Part shown: positions 56,397 through 64,000 of the stretch, in pieces
Layout: each line of letters opens with the position of its first letter
Numbering within the stretch: position 1 is the first letter of the stretch
Assembly (NCBI RefSeq): GCF_001922305.1
Contig: NZ_CP018839.1
Coordinates: forward strand, 2,170,001 to 2,234,000
Direction: 5' to 3'
Source: Thauera chlorobenzoica
Lineage (GTDB): Bacteria > Pseudomonadota > Gammaproteobacteria > Burkholderiales > Rhodocyclaceae
DNA length: 64,000 bases
Made by a program: the position numbers and the translations under genes
The notes under the pieces: model-generated
The model's database searches: none
Told to the model about the DNA's origin: nothing
Seen by the model: the letters and a program-made list of their open reading frames with translations, nothing else

Positions 56397-58415
56397 GTGC
56401 GCGCAGCCTGGCTGGCGCTTGCGTTGCTGTGGGCGCTTCCGGCATCGGCAGCCGAACGCCTGTTTCTGCGCCTGGCAGAAGTGCACAACCCCGCTTTTTC
56501 CATGCATGTCCTCGAGCTGCGCTTCGATGCCGCCCGGGAAAGCGCGGAATTGCATATCGAGCGCGTCAAGCTGGGGTCGCGGCACTGGCGTGACGTGGTG
56601 CTGCGCTGCGCGCGGGCGCGGTTCTCCCTCGATGAGCTGAGCTGCGACCGGGCGCAATTGTGGCTCGCCGGGCGACGGTTGCCGGTCGATGCCGGATTCG
56701 CGCTGGCGCCGCATCGCGCCGCGGCACGCCTGACTCTGCGCTCCGCACGCGGTGCGCGCATCGACGCCACCTTCACCCCGGAAGAAGGATGGGTTGCGGA
56801 CTTCGACCATCTCGAGCTCGGCGAGCTGGCGGAGTGGCTCCAGGGGTGGCGGCCGGGCATGGCGAAAGCCTGGCACGAGCGGGCGCCGGAGGGGACGCTT
56901 TCCGGTCGCGTCGAGTGGTTGCCGCGGCGCGGTGGCGGGAACGAGTTGCGCTTGAGCGCCCGCCTCGAGGATGGCCAGTTCGCGACGAGCGATGGTCTGC
57001 AAGCGGCGGAGGCTCTCGGCCTCGAGATCCGCCTCGATGCCCGGGAGGAGGCGGGGGCGTGGGACTGGCAGGCGCGCCTGGGCTGGCGCCACGGGGCGGC
57101 TTACCTGCATCCGCTTTACTTCGAGGCGGGGCCGGTGATCGAGGCCGCCGGGCGTCTGCGCGGCAGCCGGTTGAGCGTGCGTGAAGGGCGCGCCGAGCTC
57201 GAAGGCATTGCGGCAGTGGCACTCTCGGCCGAGATCGACCTTGCCGAAGCGAGCCTGGTCGAGGCCGTGGTTGCCGTTTCCGGCGCCGATCTGGCCGTGC
57301 TCGGGCCGCGCTGGGTGGCTCCCCTGATTGCCCCCGCGAATGCCGACCGGATGGGTTTTTCCGGTCATGTGAGCGGCGGCTTGCGGGTCAAGGAAGGGCG
57401 CCTGGTGGAAGGTGATGCGGTTTTCACTGCCGCCGGGTTGAGCTTGCCCGGTGCCGATGGTGGCGGCGGCCTGGCCGTGGGACCGGTCGACGGCCGTCTG
57501 CCCTGGCGGGCCGATGGCGAGACGCGCGCCGTGCTGCGGATCGGCGGCGGTCGCTGGGGAAAGCTCGAACTCGGCGCCTTCGACCTGGAGGCGCGGGTCG
57601 ATGGCAATGGGGTCGGTTTCGAACGCAGCATGATTCCCTTGCTCGATGGCGCGCTCGTCCTCGATGACCTGGCGCTGCACCGCGAGGCGGATGGCTGGCA
57701 TGGTCGCGGCAGCCTGGTGGTCGAGCCGATCTCCATGCCGGCCCTCACCGCCGCACTCGGTCTGCCGTCGATGTCGGGGGTGTTGTCGGCCTCGCTCCCC
57801 GGTCTGCGGGTGGCGCCGGGAGAGATCGCATTCGACGGCGCGCTGGTGGTTTCGGTGTTCGACGGCTATCTGCAGGCGACCGGCTTGCGCCTGCTCGAGC
57901 CGTTCGGGGTGGCTTCGCATCTGAGTGCCGACATCGAGGGCCGCCACCTCGATCTCGCCCAACTGACCGAGACTTTCAGCTTCGGCAGCATCACCGGCTT
58001 TGTCGATGTCGATGTGCGCGGGCTGGAACTGACTCACTGGCGGCCGACGGCATTCGATGCGCGCATCGCCAGCAGCCCCGGGCGTTACCCGCGCCGGGTG
58101 AGCCAGCGTGCGGTACAGAATATCAGTGCCCTGGGCGGGGGCGGGGCGGTGGCAGCGATCCAGCGCGGCTTGCTGGGATTTTTCGACACCTTCGGCTACC
58201 GTGAGCTTGGGCTGCGCTGCCGGATGCTGTCCAGTGTATGCCTTATGGATGGAATCGAGGGGGGCGGGCGTGCCGATGGAAGCTTCGTGATCATGCGCGG
58301 GGGTGGCGTCCCGGCACTGAATATCATCGGCTACAATCGACGCGTCGATTGGGACGAGCTCGTGGACCGCCTGCAGCGCGTGGTCGCGGACAATGTCGCG
58401 CCCGAACTGCGCTGA
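56397..58415 (+). CDS. ydbH: YdbH-like AsmA-family envelope protein (intermembrane phospholipid transport)
   Basis: Large periplasmic protein, 672 aa from the GTG at 56397. That start gives a short basic N terminus and one hydrophobic segment (AAWLALALLWALPASAAERL). The rest is beta-rich repeated sequence typical of AsmA-like bridge proteins, ending with ALNIIGYNRRVDWDELVDRL. The following lipoprotein and DUF1318 genes match YnbE and YdbL, which identifies the set. In E. coli YdbH and YnbE form an inner-to-outer membrane lipid bridge, redundant with TamB and YhdP. A GTG at 56316 inside cysM would give 699 aa and is less likely. Confidence 0.82.
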   Translation: MRAAWLALALLWALPASAAERLFLRLAEVHNPAFSMHVLELRFDAARESAELHIERVKLGSRHWRDVVLRCARARFSLDELSCDRAQLWLAGRRLPVDAGFALAPHRAAARLTLRSARGARIDATFTPEEGWVADFDHLELGELAEWLQGWRPGMAKAWHERAPEGTLSGRVEWLPRRGGGNELRLSARLEDGQFATSDGLQAAEALGLEIRLDAREEAGAWDWQARLGWRHGAAYLHPLYFEAGPVIEAAGRLRGSRLSVREGRAELEGIAAVALSAEIDLAEASLVEAVVAVSGADLAVLGPRWVAPLIAPANADRMGFSGHVSGGLRVKEGRLVEGDAVFTAAGLSLPGADGGGGLAVGPVDGRLPWRADGETRAVLRIGGGRWGKLELGAFDLEARVDGNGVGFERSMIPLLDGALVLDDLALHREADGWHGRGSLVVEPISMPALTAALGLPSMSGVLSASLPGLRVAPGEIAFDGALVVSVFDGYLQATGLRLLEPFGVASHLSADIEGRHLDLAQLTETFSFGSITGFVDVDVRGLELTHWRPTAFDARIASSPGRYPRRVSQRAVQNISALGGGGAVAAIQRGLLGFFDTFGYRELGLRCRMLSSVCLMDGIEGGGRADGSFVIMRGGGVPALNIIGYNRRVDWDELVDRLQRVVADNVAPELR

Positions 58416-58440
58416 GTGCGACATCGAACAGGAGAGCGAG

Positions 58441-58620
58441 ATGGGATGGTTGCCGAATGGAGCGCTGGTCGTAGCGTTGGGGCTGGCGGGCTGTGTGACG
58501 ATCAATATCTATTTTCCCGCGGCGGCGGCGGAAAAGGCGGCAGACCGCATCATCGATGAGGTCTGGCAGCTGCGCGAGAACGGGGTGGGCGCGTCCGGCA
58601 AGGAAGGAGAAGCGAAATGA
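58441..58620 (+). CDS. ynbE: YnbE-like small outer-membrane lipoprotein
   Basis: The 59-aa protein has a signal sequence and lipobox (LGLAGC), so the mature chain begins CVTINIYFPAAAAEKAADRI and is about 43 residues. The NIYFPAAAAEKAADRII segment is the family hallmark. AGGAGAG precedes the ATG. Its stop overlaps ydbL by 4 nt. Its likely partner is the YdbH-like protein encoded just upstream. Confidence 0.85.
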   Translation: MGWLPNGALVVALGLAGCVTINIYFPAAAAEKAADRIIDEVWQLRENGVGASGKEGEAK

Positions 58621-59045
58621 AGCGGTTTTTTGCGTGCCCGCGATGGATCGCGGTGCTGGCTTTCGGCCTCCTGCTGGCAGGGGCGGTGCAGGCCCAGGGG
58701 AACCTCGAAATCGACACTCCGGCGGTTGCGGCCTTGCGCCAGTCGATGCAGCAACGGCATGTGCAACTGGCGCCGCTCTACGCTTCAGGGGCGGTCGGGC
58801 TTGCTGCGGACGGGACAGTGACGCTGCGCGATGCGTCTGCCGTCGCCCTGGCGCAGCGCGCCCAGGCCAATAGCCTGATTGCCGCGGAGAATGCCGACCG
58901 CGCCGCGCTGTACCGTGAGATCGCCCGGGCCAATGGGCGGCCAGACTGGGAGGCCGAGGTGCGTCGCACCTTCGCCCAGCGCTGGATTGAGCGCGCCCGG
59001 CCGGGGTGGTGGGTGCAGCAGGGCGGCAACTGGGTACGCAAGTGA
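58617..59045 (+). CDS. ydbL: YdbL-like periplasmic protein (DUF1318)
   Basis: The 142-aa protein has a signal peptide (IAVLAFGLLLAGAVQAQ) and a helical mature part with LRQSMQQRHVQLAPLYASGA and the C-terminal signature RTFAQRWIERARPGWWVQQ. This matches DUF1318, whose members accompany YdbH and YnbE and modulate their assembly in E. coli. It is coupled to ynbE (ATGA) and to the next gene (TGATG). Confidence 0.88.
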   Translation: MKRFFACPRWIAVLAFGLLLAGAVQAQGNLEIDTPAVAALRQSMQQRHVQLAPLYASGAVGLAADGTVTLRDASAVALAQRAQANSLIAAENADRAALYREIARANGRPDWEAEVRRTFAQRWIERARPGWWVQQGGNWVRK

Positions 59046-59833
59046 TGCCGGTTCTTGTCTTCGATATCGAAACCATTCCCGATGTGGCCGGAATCCGCGC
59101 GCTGGAGGATCTGCCGGCCAGCCTGTCGGATTACGAGGTTGCGGAATGGGCGTTCCAGCAGCGCCGCGCCAGCCATGGCAACGACTTCCTGCCTCATCAT
59201 CTGCAGCGGGTGGTGACGATTTCCTGCGCCCTGCGCGATGCGCAGCAGTTTCGTGTGTTCTCGCTGTCCGAGCCGGCGACGGGTGAAGGCGAGATCATCC
59301 AGCGCTTCTTCGATGGCATCGAGCGCTACTCGCCGCAGATCGTCTCGTGGAACGGCGGCGGCTTTGATCTGCCCGTGCTTCACTACCGCGGCATGGTGCA
59401 CGGAGTGTCGGCCGCGCGTTACTGGGATCAGGGCGATGGTGATTATCATGATTCGCGCGATTTCAAGTGGAACAACTACATCGGCCGCTATCACAGCCGT
59501 CATCTCGACCTGATGGACCTGCTGGCGATGTACCAGCCGCGTGCGAACGCGCCGCTGGACGACTTGGCCAAGCTCATGGGCTATCCCGGCAAACTCGGCA
59601 TGGACGGCGCGGCGGTGTGGCAGGCGTGGCTCGATGGCAAGGCCGCGGAGATTCGCGATTATTGCGAAACCGACGTAGTGAACACCTACCTGGTGTACCT
59701 GCGCTTCGAGCGCATGCGCGGCCATCTCGATGCGAAAGCCTGGGCCGACGAGGTGCAGGTCGTCCGCGATGCGCTCGCCCGGCTCGATGCGCCGCACTGG
59801 ACGCAGTTTCTCGAAGCCTGGCCGGCAGGCTGA
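59045..59833 (+). CDS. Predicted 3'-5' exonuclease related to PolB exonuclease domain
   Basis: DEDD-type nuclease of 262 aa. Exo I motif is VFDIETIPDV, Exo II SWNGGGFDLPVLHYRGMV, and Exo III YCETDVVNTYLVYLRF, with the catalytic Asp/Glu residues present. It matches the DNA_polB_exo2 family of stand-alone exonucleases, whose physiological role is unclear. The ATG overlaps the ydbL stop by 1 nt, so it appears to be the last gene of the ydbH unit even though its function is unrelated. Confidence 0.87.
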   Translation: MPVLVFDIETIPDVAGIRALEDLPASLSDYEVAEWAFQQRRASHGNDFLPHHLQRVVTISCALRDAQQFRVFSLSEPATGEGEIIQRFFDGIERYSPQIVSWNGGGFDLPVLHYRGMVHGVSAARYWDQGDGDYHDSRDFKWNNYIGRYHSRHLDLMDLLAMYQPRANAPLDDLAKLMGYPGKLGMDGAAVWQAWLDGKAAEIRDYCETDVVNTYLVYLRFERMRGHLDAKAWADEVQVVRDALARLDAPHWTQFLEAWPAG

Positions 59834-59911
59834 CTCGAGGCTCGCGCACGTGTCGCGGAGCGGGCGGGCGCACTTGCAGGGTAACGGACGACGATCAGGA
59901 GGGTATTGAAC

Positions 59912-60154
59912 ATGGGCATCATCGGAACCATTCTCATTGGTCTTATCATCGGTCTTATTGCTCGCCTGCTGCATCCGGGGAGGGATGGGCTCGGCTTAAT
60001 CATGACTGCGCTGCTGGGCATCGGGGGGTCGATGCTGGCGACGTTCGGCGGGCAGTTTCTGGGAATCTACCGGGTCGGACAGCCTGCCGGCTTCATCGGC
60101 GCCGTCGTCGGCGCGGTGCTGATCCTGTTCGTGGTGTCACGGTTGAGAAAGTGA
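59912..60154 (+). CDS. GlsB/YeaQ/YmgE-family small membrane protein
   Basis: The 80-aa protein has three hydrophobic helices and the transglycosylase-associated family pattern IIGTILIGLIIGLIARLLHPG and GQPAGFIGAVVGAVLILFV. Members are linked to stress responses, but their role is not defined. The ATG at 59912 has GGAGGG upstream; a TTG two codons earlier is less likely. It stands alone before the tRNA gene. Confidence 0.85.
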   Translation: MGIIGTILIGLIIGLIARLLHPGRDGLGLIMTALLGIGGSMLATFGGQFLGIYRVGQPAGFIGAVVGAVLILFVVSRLRK

Positions 60155-60182
60155 GTTTCCTGTCCTGCAGTACAAAAAATCT

Positions 60183-60210
60183 TTGACAGGATTTTTGCAG
60201 TGCCTATAAT
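60183..60210 (+). promoter_or_regulatory. Consensus sigma-70 promoter of tRNA-Val
   Basis: TTGACA (60183-60188) and TATAAT (60205-60210) are both perfect, with a 16-bp spacer. The tRNA begins 14 bp later. No GC-rich discriminator or Fis site was searched for in detail. Confidence 0.9.
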
Positions 60211-60223
60211 GCGGGGCTTCAGC

Positions 60224-60300
60224 AGGCGCGTAGCTCAGTTGGTTAGAGCACCACCTTGACATGGTGGGGGTCGTTGGTTCGAATCCAATCGCGCCTACCA
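60224..60300 (+). tRNA. tRNA-Val (anticodon GAC)
   Basis: The 77-nt gene folds completely. The acceptor stem AGGCGCG pairs with CGCGCCT. The D arm is GCTC/GAGC and the anticodon arm CCACC/GGTGG with anticodon GAC at 60258-60260. The T arm is GTTGG with TTCGAAT. The CCA end is encoded. GAC reads valine codons GUC and GUU. Confidence 0.97.
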
Positions 60301-60381
60301 GATTTATGGGGTTGATCATCATGTTCCGAACTACTTTTCAGGCCGGAAACTGAACAGGTCGGCTCCGCTTGTCTGCTAGAG

Positions 60382-60412
60382 AAAAAAGCGCGCCAAGACC
60401 GCGCTTTTTTTT
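60382..60412 (+). terminator. Rho-independent terminator after tRNA-Val
   Basis: An 11-bp stem (60382-60392 with 60400-60410) with a CCAAGAC loop ends in a run of eight T. It separates the tRNA transcript from thrS, whose start is 68 bp further on. Confidence 0.9.
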
Positions 60413-60479
60413 CGTCCACATTTTTCGATTCGCGTCGCGCCCCGCAAGAAGGGGGTGAGTCCAGTCCGAGGCCTATGTC

Positions 60480-62396
60480 ATGCCCAATATCACGCTTCCC
60501 GACGGTTCCATTCGCAGCTTCGATCACCCGGTGACGGTGGCCGAAGTCGCGGCTTCGATCGGTGCCGGGCTCGCCAAGGCGGCGCTCGCCGGCCGCGTCG
60601 GCGACCGCCTGGTCGATCTTTCGCACCGCCTCGATGCCGATGCCGAACTGGCGATTGTCACCGACAAGACTCCGGAAGGCCTGGACATCATCCGCCACTC
60701 GACTGCGCACCTGCTGGCGCATGCGGTGAAGGAGCTGTTCCCGGATGCGCAGGTGACGATCGGACCGGTGATCGAGAACGGGTTCTACTACGATTTTTCG
60801 TACAAGCGTCCGTTTACGCCGGAGGATCTGGCGGCGATCGAGGTGCGCATGGGCGAGATCGCGAAGCGTGAAATTGCGGTGCAGCGCGAAGTCTGGCCGC
60901 GCGACAAGGCGGTCGCGTTCTTCAAGGAAATCGGTGAGCACTACAAGGCCGAGATCATCGCCTCGATTCCGGCGCAGGAGGATGTGTCGCTGTACCGGCA
61001 GGGCGATTTCATCGACCTTTGCCGCGGCCCGCATGTGCCGTCAACCGGAAAGCTGAAAATCTTCAAGCTCACCAAGCTTGCCGGAGCCTATTGGCGCGGC
61101 GACTCGAAGAATGAAATGCTGCAGCGCGTGTACGGCACCGCGTGGGCGAAGAAGGACGAACTCGACGCTTATCTGCACATGATCGAGGAGGCCGAAAAGC
61201 GCGACCACCGCCGGCTCGGTCGTCAGCTCGACCTCTTCCATCTGCAGGATGAGGCGCCGGGCATGGTGTTCTGGCACGCCAAGGGGTGGACGCTGTGGCA
61301 GCAGGTCGAGCAGTACCTGCGCCGCACGATCGGCGAGCATGGCTACCAGGAAGTGAAGACGCCGCAGATCGTCGACCGCTCGCTGTGGGAAAAATCCGGT
61401 CACTGGGGGATGTATTCGGATCTGATGTTCACCACGAAGTCGGAAAAGCACGACTATGCGGTGAAGCCGATGAACTGCCCGTGCCATATCCAGATTTTCA
61501 ACCAGGGGCTGAAGAGCTACCGCGACCTGCCGCTGCGCATGGCCGAGTTCGGCTCGTGCCATCGCAACGAGCCTTCCGGTTCGCTGCACGGCATCATGCG
61601 CGTGCGCAACTTCGTGCAGGATGATGCACACATTTTCTGTGCCGAAGGCCAGGTGCAGGCCGAATCCGCCGAGTTCATCCGCCTGCTGCAGCAGGTCTAT
61701 GCCGACTTCGGCTTCATCGACGTGCTGGTCAAGCTGTCGACCCGCCCGGACAAGCGGGTCGGTACCGACGAGCAGTGGGATGCGGCCGAGGCGGCGCTGG
61801 CTGCGGCGCTCGATGCGCAGGGCCTGGACTATGACCTGCAGCCGGGCGAGGGGGCGTTCTACGGGCCGAAGATCGAATTTTCGCTGAAAGATAGCCTGGG
61901 GCGGGTGTGGCAGTGCGGCACGCTGCAGCTCGACTTCAACTTGCCGGTGCGTCTGGGGGCGGAATACGTCGATGAGGACAACACCAGGAAAGTGCCGGTG
62001 ATGCTGCACCGCGCCATCCTGGGTTCGCTCGAGCGCTTCATCGGGATCCTGATCGAGAACCACGCGGGGGCGATGCCGATGTGGCTTGCGCCGGTGCAGG
62101 CCGTGGTGATGAACATCTCCGAAGGCCAGGCTGAGTATGCCAGCGAGGCGGCAGCAAGGCTCAGGAAAGCGGGCTTCCGGGTCGAGGTTGATTTGCGCAA
62201 CGAGAAGATTAACTATAAAATCCGCGAACATAGCGTGCAGAAGCTGCCTTACCAGGTCGTTATCGGCGAGAAGGAAAAGGCCGCAGGTTTGGTGGCTGTG
62301 CGTGCGCGGGGGGGCCAGGATCTTGGCCAAATGTCCCTCGATTCGCTGATCGAACGCTGGCGTCGCGAAGTCGAAGCGAAAGCCGGTTCGGTCTGA
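60480..62396 (+). CDS. thrS: Threonyl-tRNA synthetase
   Basis: Class II synthetase charging tRNA-Thr, with an editing domain, 638 aa. The TGS domain ([17 protein letters not shown]), the editing domain with [16 protein letters not shown] and the zinc-binding catalytic core ([29 protein letters not shown]) are all present. The anticodon-binding domain follows. It heads the thrS-infC-rpmI-rplT-pheS cluster. I did not see a clear tRNA-like operator in the leader. Confidence 0.97.
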   Translation: MPNITLPDGSIRSFDHPVTVAEVAASIGAGLAKAALAGRVGDRLVDLSHRLDADAELAIVTDKTPEGLDIIRHSTAHLLAHAVKELFPDAQVTIGPVIENGFYYDFSYKRPFTPEDLAAIEVRMGEIAKREIAVQREVWPRDKAVAFFKEIGEHYKAEIIASIPAQEDVSLYRQGDFIDLCRGPHVPSTGKLKIFKLTKLAGAYWRGDSKNEMLQRVYGTAWAKKDELDAYLHMIEEAEKRDHRRLGRQLDLFHLQDEAPGMVFWHAKGWTLWQQVEQYLRRTIGEHGYQEVKTPQIVDRSLWEKSGHWGMYSDLMFTTKSEKHDYAVKPMNCPCHIQIFNQGLKSYRDLPLRMAEFGSCHRNEPSGSLHGIMRVRNFVQDDAHIFCAEGQVQAESAEFIRLLQQVYADFGFIDVLVKLSTRPDKRVGTDEQWDAAEAALAAALDAQGLDYDLQPGEGAFYGPKIEFSLKDSLGRVWQCGTLQLDFNLPVRLGAEYVDEDNTRKVPVMLHRAILGSLERFIGILIENHAGAMPMWLAPVQAVVMNISEGQAEYASEAAARLRKAGFRVEVDLRNEKINYKIREHSVQKLPYQVVIGEKEKAAGLVAVRARGGQDLGQMSLDSLIERWRREVEAKAGSV

Positions 62397-62422
62397 TTTT
62401 GGTTTTCGTGGAGAGTTGAACC

Positions 62423-62944
62423 ATCGCTCAAGATAAGAAGCAGCGCGTTAATGGGGAGATCAACGCGCTCGAACTCCGGCTGGTTGGCGAAGAAGGCGAA
62501 CAGCTGGGGATCGTGTCCCTGAACGCAGCCCTCAGCATGGCCGAAGAGGCCGGGCTGGATCTTGTCGAGATTGCACCGATGGCCAAGCCGCCGGTCTGCA
62601 AGATCATGGATTACGGCAAGTTCAAGTATCAGGAACAGAAGAAGGCCCACGAAACCCGGCTCAAGCAGAAACAGGTCCAGGTGAAGGAAGTCAAGCTTCG
62701 CCCCGGCACCGACGAGAACGATTACCAGATCAAGTTGCGCAATCTCAAGCGCTTCCTGGATGAAGGCGACAAGTGCAAGGTGACCTTGCGCTTCCGCGGC
62801 CGGGAAATGGCGCACCAGGAGTTCGGCTTGCGCCAGCTCGAGCGCATCAAGGCCGACCTGGATGAACTGGGCCAGGTCGAGCAGATGCCGAAGATGGAAG
62901 GGCGCCAGATGATCATGATCATCGCGCCGAAAAAGAACCGCTGA
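62423..62944 (+). CDS. infC: Translation initiation factor IF-3 with ATC start codon
   Basis: IF-3 prevents premature subunit joining and proofreads the initiation codon. The protein is 173 aa and has the N-domain ([20 protein letters not shown]), the linker ([20 protein letters not shown]) and the C-domain. No ATG, GTG or TTG lies at the proper N terminus. ATC at 62423, with GGAGAG about 8 nt before it, is the start. This fits the known infC practice of a non-canonical AUU-type codon that IF-3 itself discriminates against. A GTG at 62513 would delete the N-domain and is rejected. Confidence 0.93.
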   Translation: MAQDKKQRVNGEINALELRLVGEEGEQLGIVSLNAALSMAEEAGLDLVEIAPMAKPPVCKIMDYGKFKYQEQKKAHETRLKQKQVQVKEVKLRPGTDENDYQIKLRNLKRFLDEGDKCKVTLRFRGREMAHQEFGLRQLERIKADLDELGQVEQMPKMEGRQMIMIIAPKKNR

Positions 62945-63087
62945 CCGGTTCAATGATTTTGTCCCTGCGGGGGCAAGGCCGTGGGGCAGGAGTCCTGCCC
63001 GGCGGAAAACAAGTGCTGTCGGGTGTCAAAACGCATCGGGGTTTTTCGATGCTACCTGGCGGCATCCAAAAACATGGAGTCCGAGCA
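62945..63087 (+). other. infC-rpmI intergenic leader
   Basis: This 143-nt gap is long for this operon. It contains CCTGC/GCAGG and GCATCG/CGATGC (63030-63052) pairing segments. In other bacteria the rpmI leader region forms an L20-binding structure that represses rpmI-rplT, so this stretch is a candidate, but I cannot trace the pseudoknot by eye. Confidence 0.4.
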
Positions 63088-63285
63088 ATGCCCAAGATGA
63101 AGACCAAGAGCGGAGCCGCGAAGCGGTTCAAGGTCCGCTCGAGCGGGGGGATCAAGCGGTCCCAGGCGTTCAAGCGCCACATCCTTACCAAGAAGACCAC
63201 CAAGGCCAAGCGTCAGCTGCGCGGCATGACCGAAGTTCATGCCGCGGATGAAAAGCTGATCCGCGCCATGCTTCCGTACGCTTGA
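63088..63285 (+). CDS. rpmI: 50S ribosomal protein L35
   Basis: Small basic 65-aa ribosomal protein, starting [20 protein letters not shown] and ending [12 protein letters not shown], as is typical of the family. The ATG at 63088 is used; the frame is open upstream but lacks conservation. rplT follows after 12 bp. Confidence 0.97.
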   Translation: MPKMKTKSGAAKRFKVRSSGGIKRSQAFKRHILTKKTTKAKRQLRGMTEVHAADEKLIRAMLPYA

Positions 63286-63297
63286 TAGGAGACCGCA

Positions 63298-63657
63298 ATG
63301 CCTCGCGTTAAACGTGGTGTAACCGCCCGCGCCCGTCACAAGAAAGTCCTCGTCCAGGCCAAGGGTTATCGCGGCCGTCGCAAGAACGTCTACCGCATCG
63401 CCAAGCAGGCGGTGATGAAGGCGGGCCAGTATGCCTATCGCGACCGTCGTCAACGCAAGCGTCAGTTTCGCGTTCTGTGGATCGCGCGGATCAATGCCGC
63501 CGCGCGCGAGCTGGGCCTGACTTACAGCACCTTCATGAACGGCCTGAAAAAGGCTGCGATCGAAATTGACCGCAAGGTCCTGGCCGATCTGGCCGTGTTC
63601 GACAAGCCGGCGTTTGCCGCGATTGTCGAACAGGCCCGGGCCAAACTCGCTGCGTAA
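63298..63657 (+). CDS. rplT: 50S ribosomal protein L20
   Basis: The 119-aa ribosomal protein is needed for early 50S assembly and is the autoregulator of the operon in other bacteria. Signatures: [58 protein letters not shown] and [19 protein letters not shown] precedes the ATG. Confidence 0.97.
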   Translation: MPRVKRGVTARARHKKVLVQAKGYRGRRKNVYRIAKQAVMKAGQYAYRDRRQRKRQFRVLWIARINAAARELGLTYSTFMNGLKKAAIEIDRKVLADLAVFDKPAFAAIVEQARAKLAA

Positions 63658-63671
63658 TCCGGCGCAGTCCG

Positions 63672-63701
63672 AAAAAAGGAGGCCTGGCCTCCTTTTTTTT
63701 T
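63672..63701 (+). terminator. Rho-independent terminator after rplT
   Basis: AAAAAAGGAGG and CCTCCTTTTTT form an 11-bp stem around CCTGG and run into further T residues. It lies 14 bp after rplT, so pheS is reached either by read-through or from its own promoter. Confidence 0.88.
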
Positions 63702-63746
63702 CTGAATTCTGCACGACGCATCACCGCATTCCGCCAGGGCAGGGAC

Positions 63747-64000
63747 ATGGAACAGCTCGATCAACTGGTACAACAGGCCGCGGCCGATTTCGCCGCCGCC
63801 ACCGACAGCACGCAGCTCGAACAGGCCAAGGCGCGCTACCTGGGCAAGGCCGGCTCGCTCACCGAACGCCTGAAATCGCTCGGCAGGCTTGAACCCGAGG
63901 CCCGCCGGGAGGCGGGAGGCGCGATTAATGCGGCCAAAGCCGCGATCGAGGCCGAACTCGAGGCTCGCCGCGAGGCGCTGCGCGAAGCCGCGCTGCTCGC
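63747..64000 (+). CDS. pheS: Phenylalanyl-tRNA synthetase alpha subunit, N-terminal part (cut by window edge)
   Basis: First 84 codons of PheS, running off the right edge. The start MEQLDQLVQQAAADFAA, the segment ARYLGKAGSLTERLKSLG (the conserved YLGKKG-type motif) and the following coiled coil are typical of the tRNA-binding N-terminal arm. AGGGAC precedes the ATG. The position after rplT matches the usual infC-rpmI-rplT-pheS-pheT order. Confidence 0.95.
   Translation, partial: MEQLDQLVQQAAADFAAATDSTQLEQAKARYLGKAGSLTERLKSLGRLEPEARREAGGAINAAKAAIEAELEARREALREAALL

Noticed and set aside
60224..60300. tRNA-Val as an integration site for a genomic island
   Set aside because: No integrase gene, no repeated 3' end of the tRNA and no compositional change follow; a terminator and thrS come directly after.

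Overview
The window is 64 kb of GC-rich chromosome from a betaproteobacterium. Gene content, gene order and protein style point to Rhodocyclales, most likely a Thauera/Azoarcus-type organism; this placement is inferred from recognition, not from a search. Nearly all of it is core genome: housekeeping genes packed with short gaps and start/stop overlaps. I see no insertion sequence, prophage, CRISPR array, integron, restriction or toxin-antitoxin locus, and no rRNA. One tRNA gene is present.

Layout. 1-5.4 kb: 5' part of leuS, a small conserved-looking unknown gene, uvrD, and an orphan ParA-type ATPase. 5.4-12.3 kb: maeB-type malic enzyme, a quinone oxidoreductase, dnaE. 12.4-18.1 kb (minus strand): the envelope operon lptD-surA-pdxA-rsmA. 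18.2-22.6 kb (plus): amgK-murU peptidoglycan recycling pair, then pepP-ubiH. 22.7-24.5 kb (minus): xthA, a cysteine-rich Crp-type regulator, and a small DUF2892 membrane protein preceded by a Crp-like palindrome. 24.7-28.0 kb (plus): a translationally coupled pair, a soluble CZB-domain chemoreceptor and a protoglobin-PAS-GGDEF-EAL c-di-GMP enzyme, behind an AT-rich promoter with a 9-bp inverted repeat. 28.0-33.5 kb (minus): oligopeptidase A, a DUF2189 membrane protein, an MFS transporter, purC. 33.7-34.3 kb: a hemerythrin-like protein behind a Dnr/Fnr-like site. 34.3-36.3 kb (minus): ppiA-type and ppiB cyclophilins and lpxH. 36.5-38.4 kb: cysS and a hotdog thioesterase. 38.6-42.5 kb (minus): grpE-dnaK-dnaJ with two good sigma-32 promoters. 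42.6-53.8 kb (plus): gyrA-serC-pheA-hisC-tyrA-aroA/cmk-rpsA-ihfB, a mixed-function aromatic supraoperon with AroA and Cmk fused in one chain. 53.9-59.8 kb: lapA-lapB, cysM, a ydbH-ynbE-ydbL lipid-transport set and a PolB-like exonuclease. 59.9-64.0 kb: a small GlsB/YeaQ membrane protein, tRNA-Val(GAC), and thrS-infC-rpmI-rplT-pheS, with infC starting at a non-canonical ATC.

Together these genes serve outer-membrane biogenesis (lptD, surA, lapA/B, lpxH, ydbH set), translation, aromatic amino acid synthesis, chaperoning and DNA metabolism. The parts with the most unexplained biology are the CZB/protoglobin signalling pair, the hemerythrin with its cysteine tail and Dnr-like site, the Crp/DUF2892 pair, and several inverted-repeat structures in intergenic DNA. 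I did not find a convincing wholly new multi-gene system.
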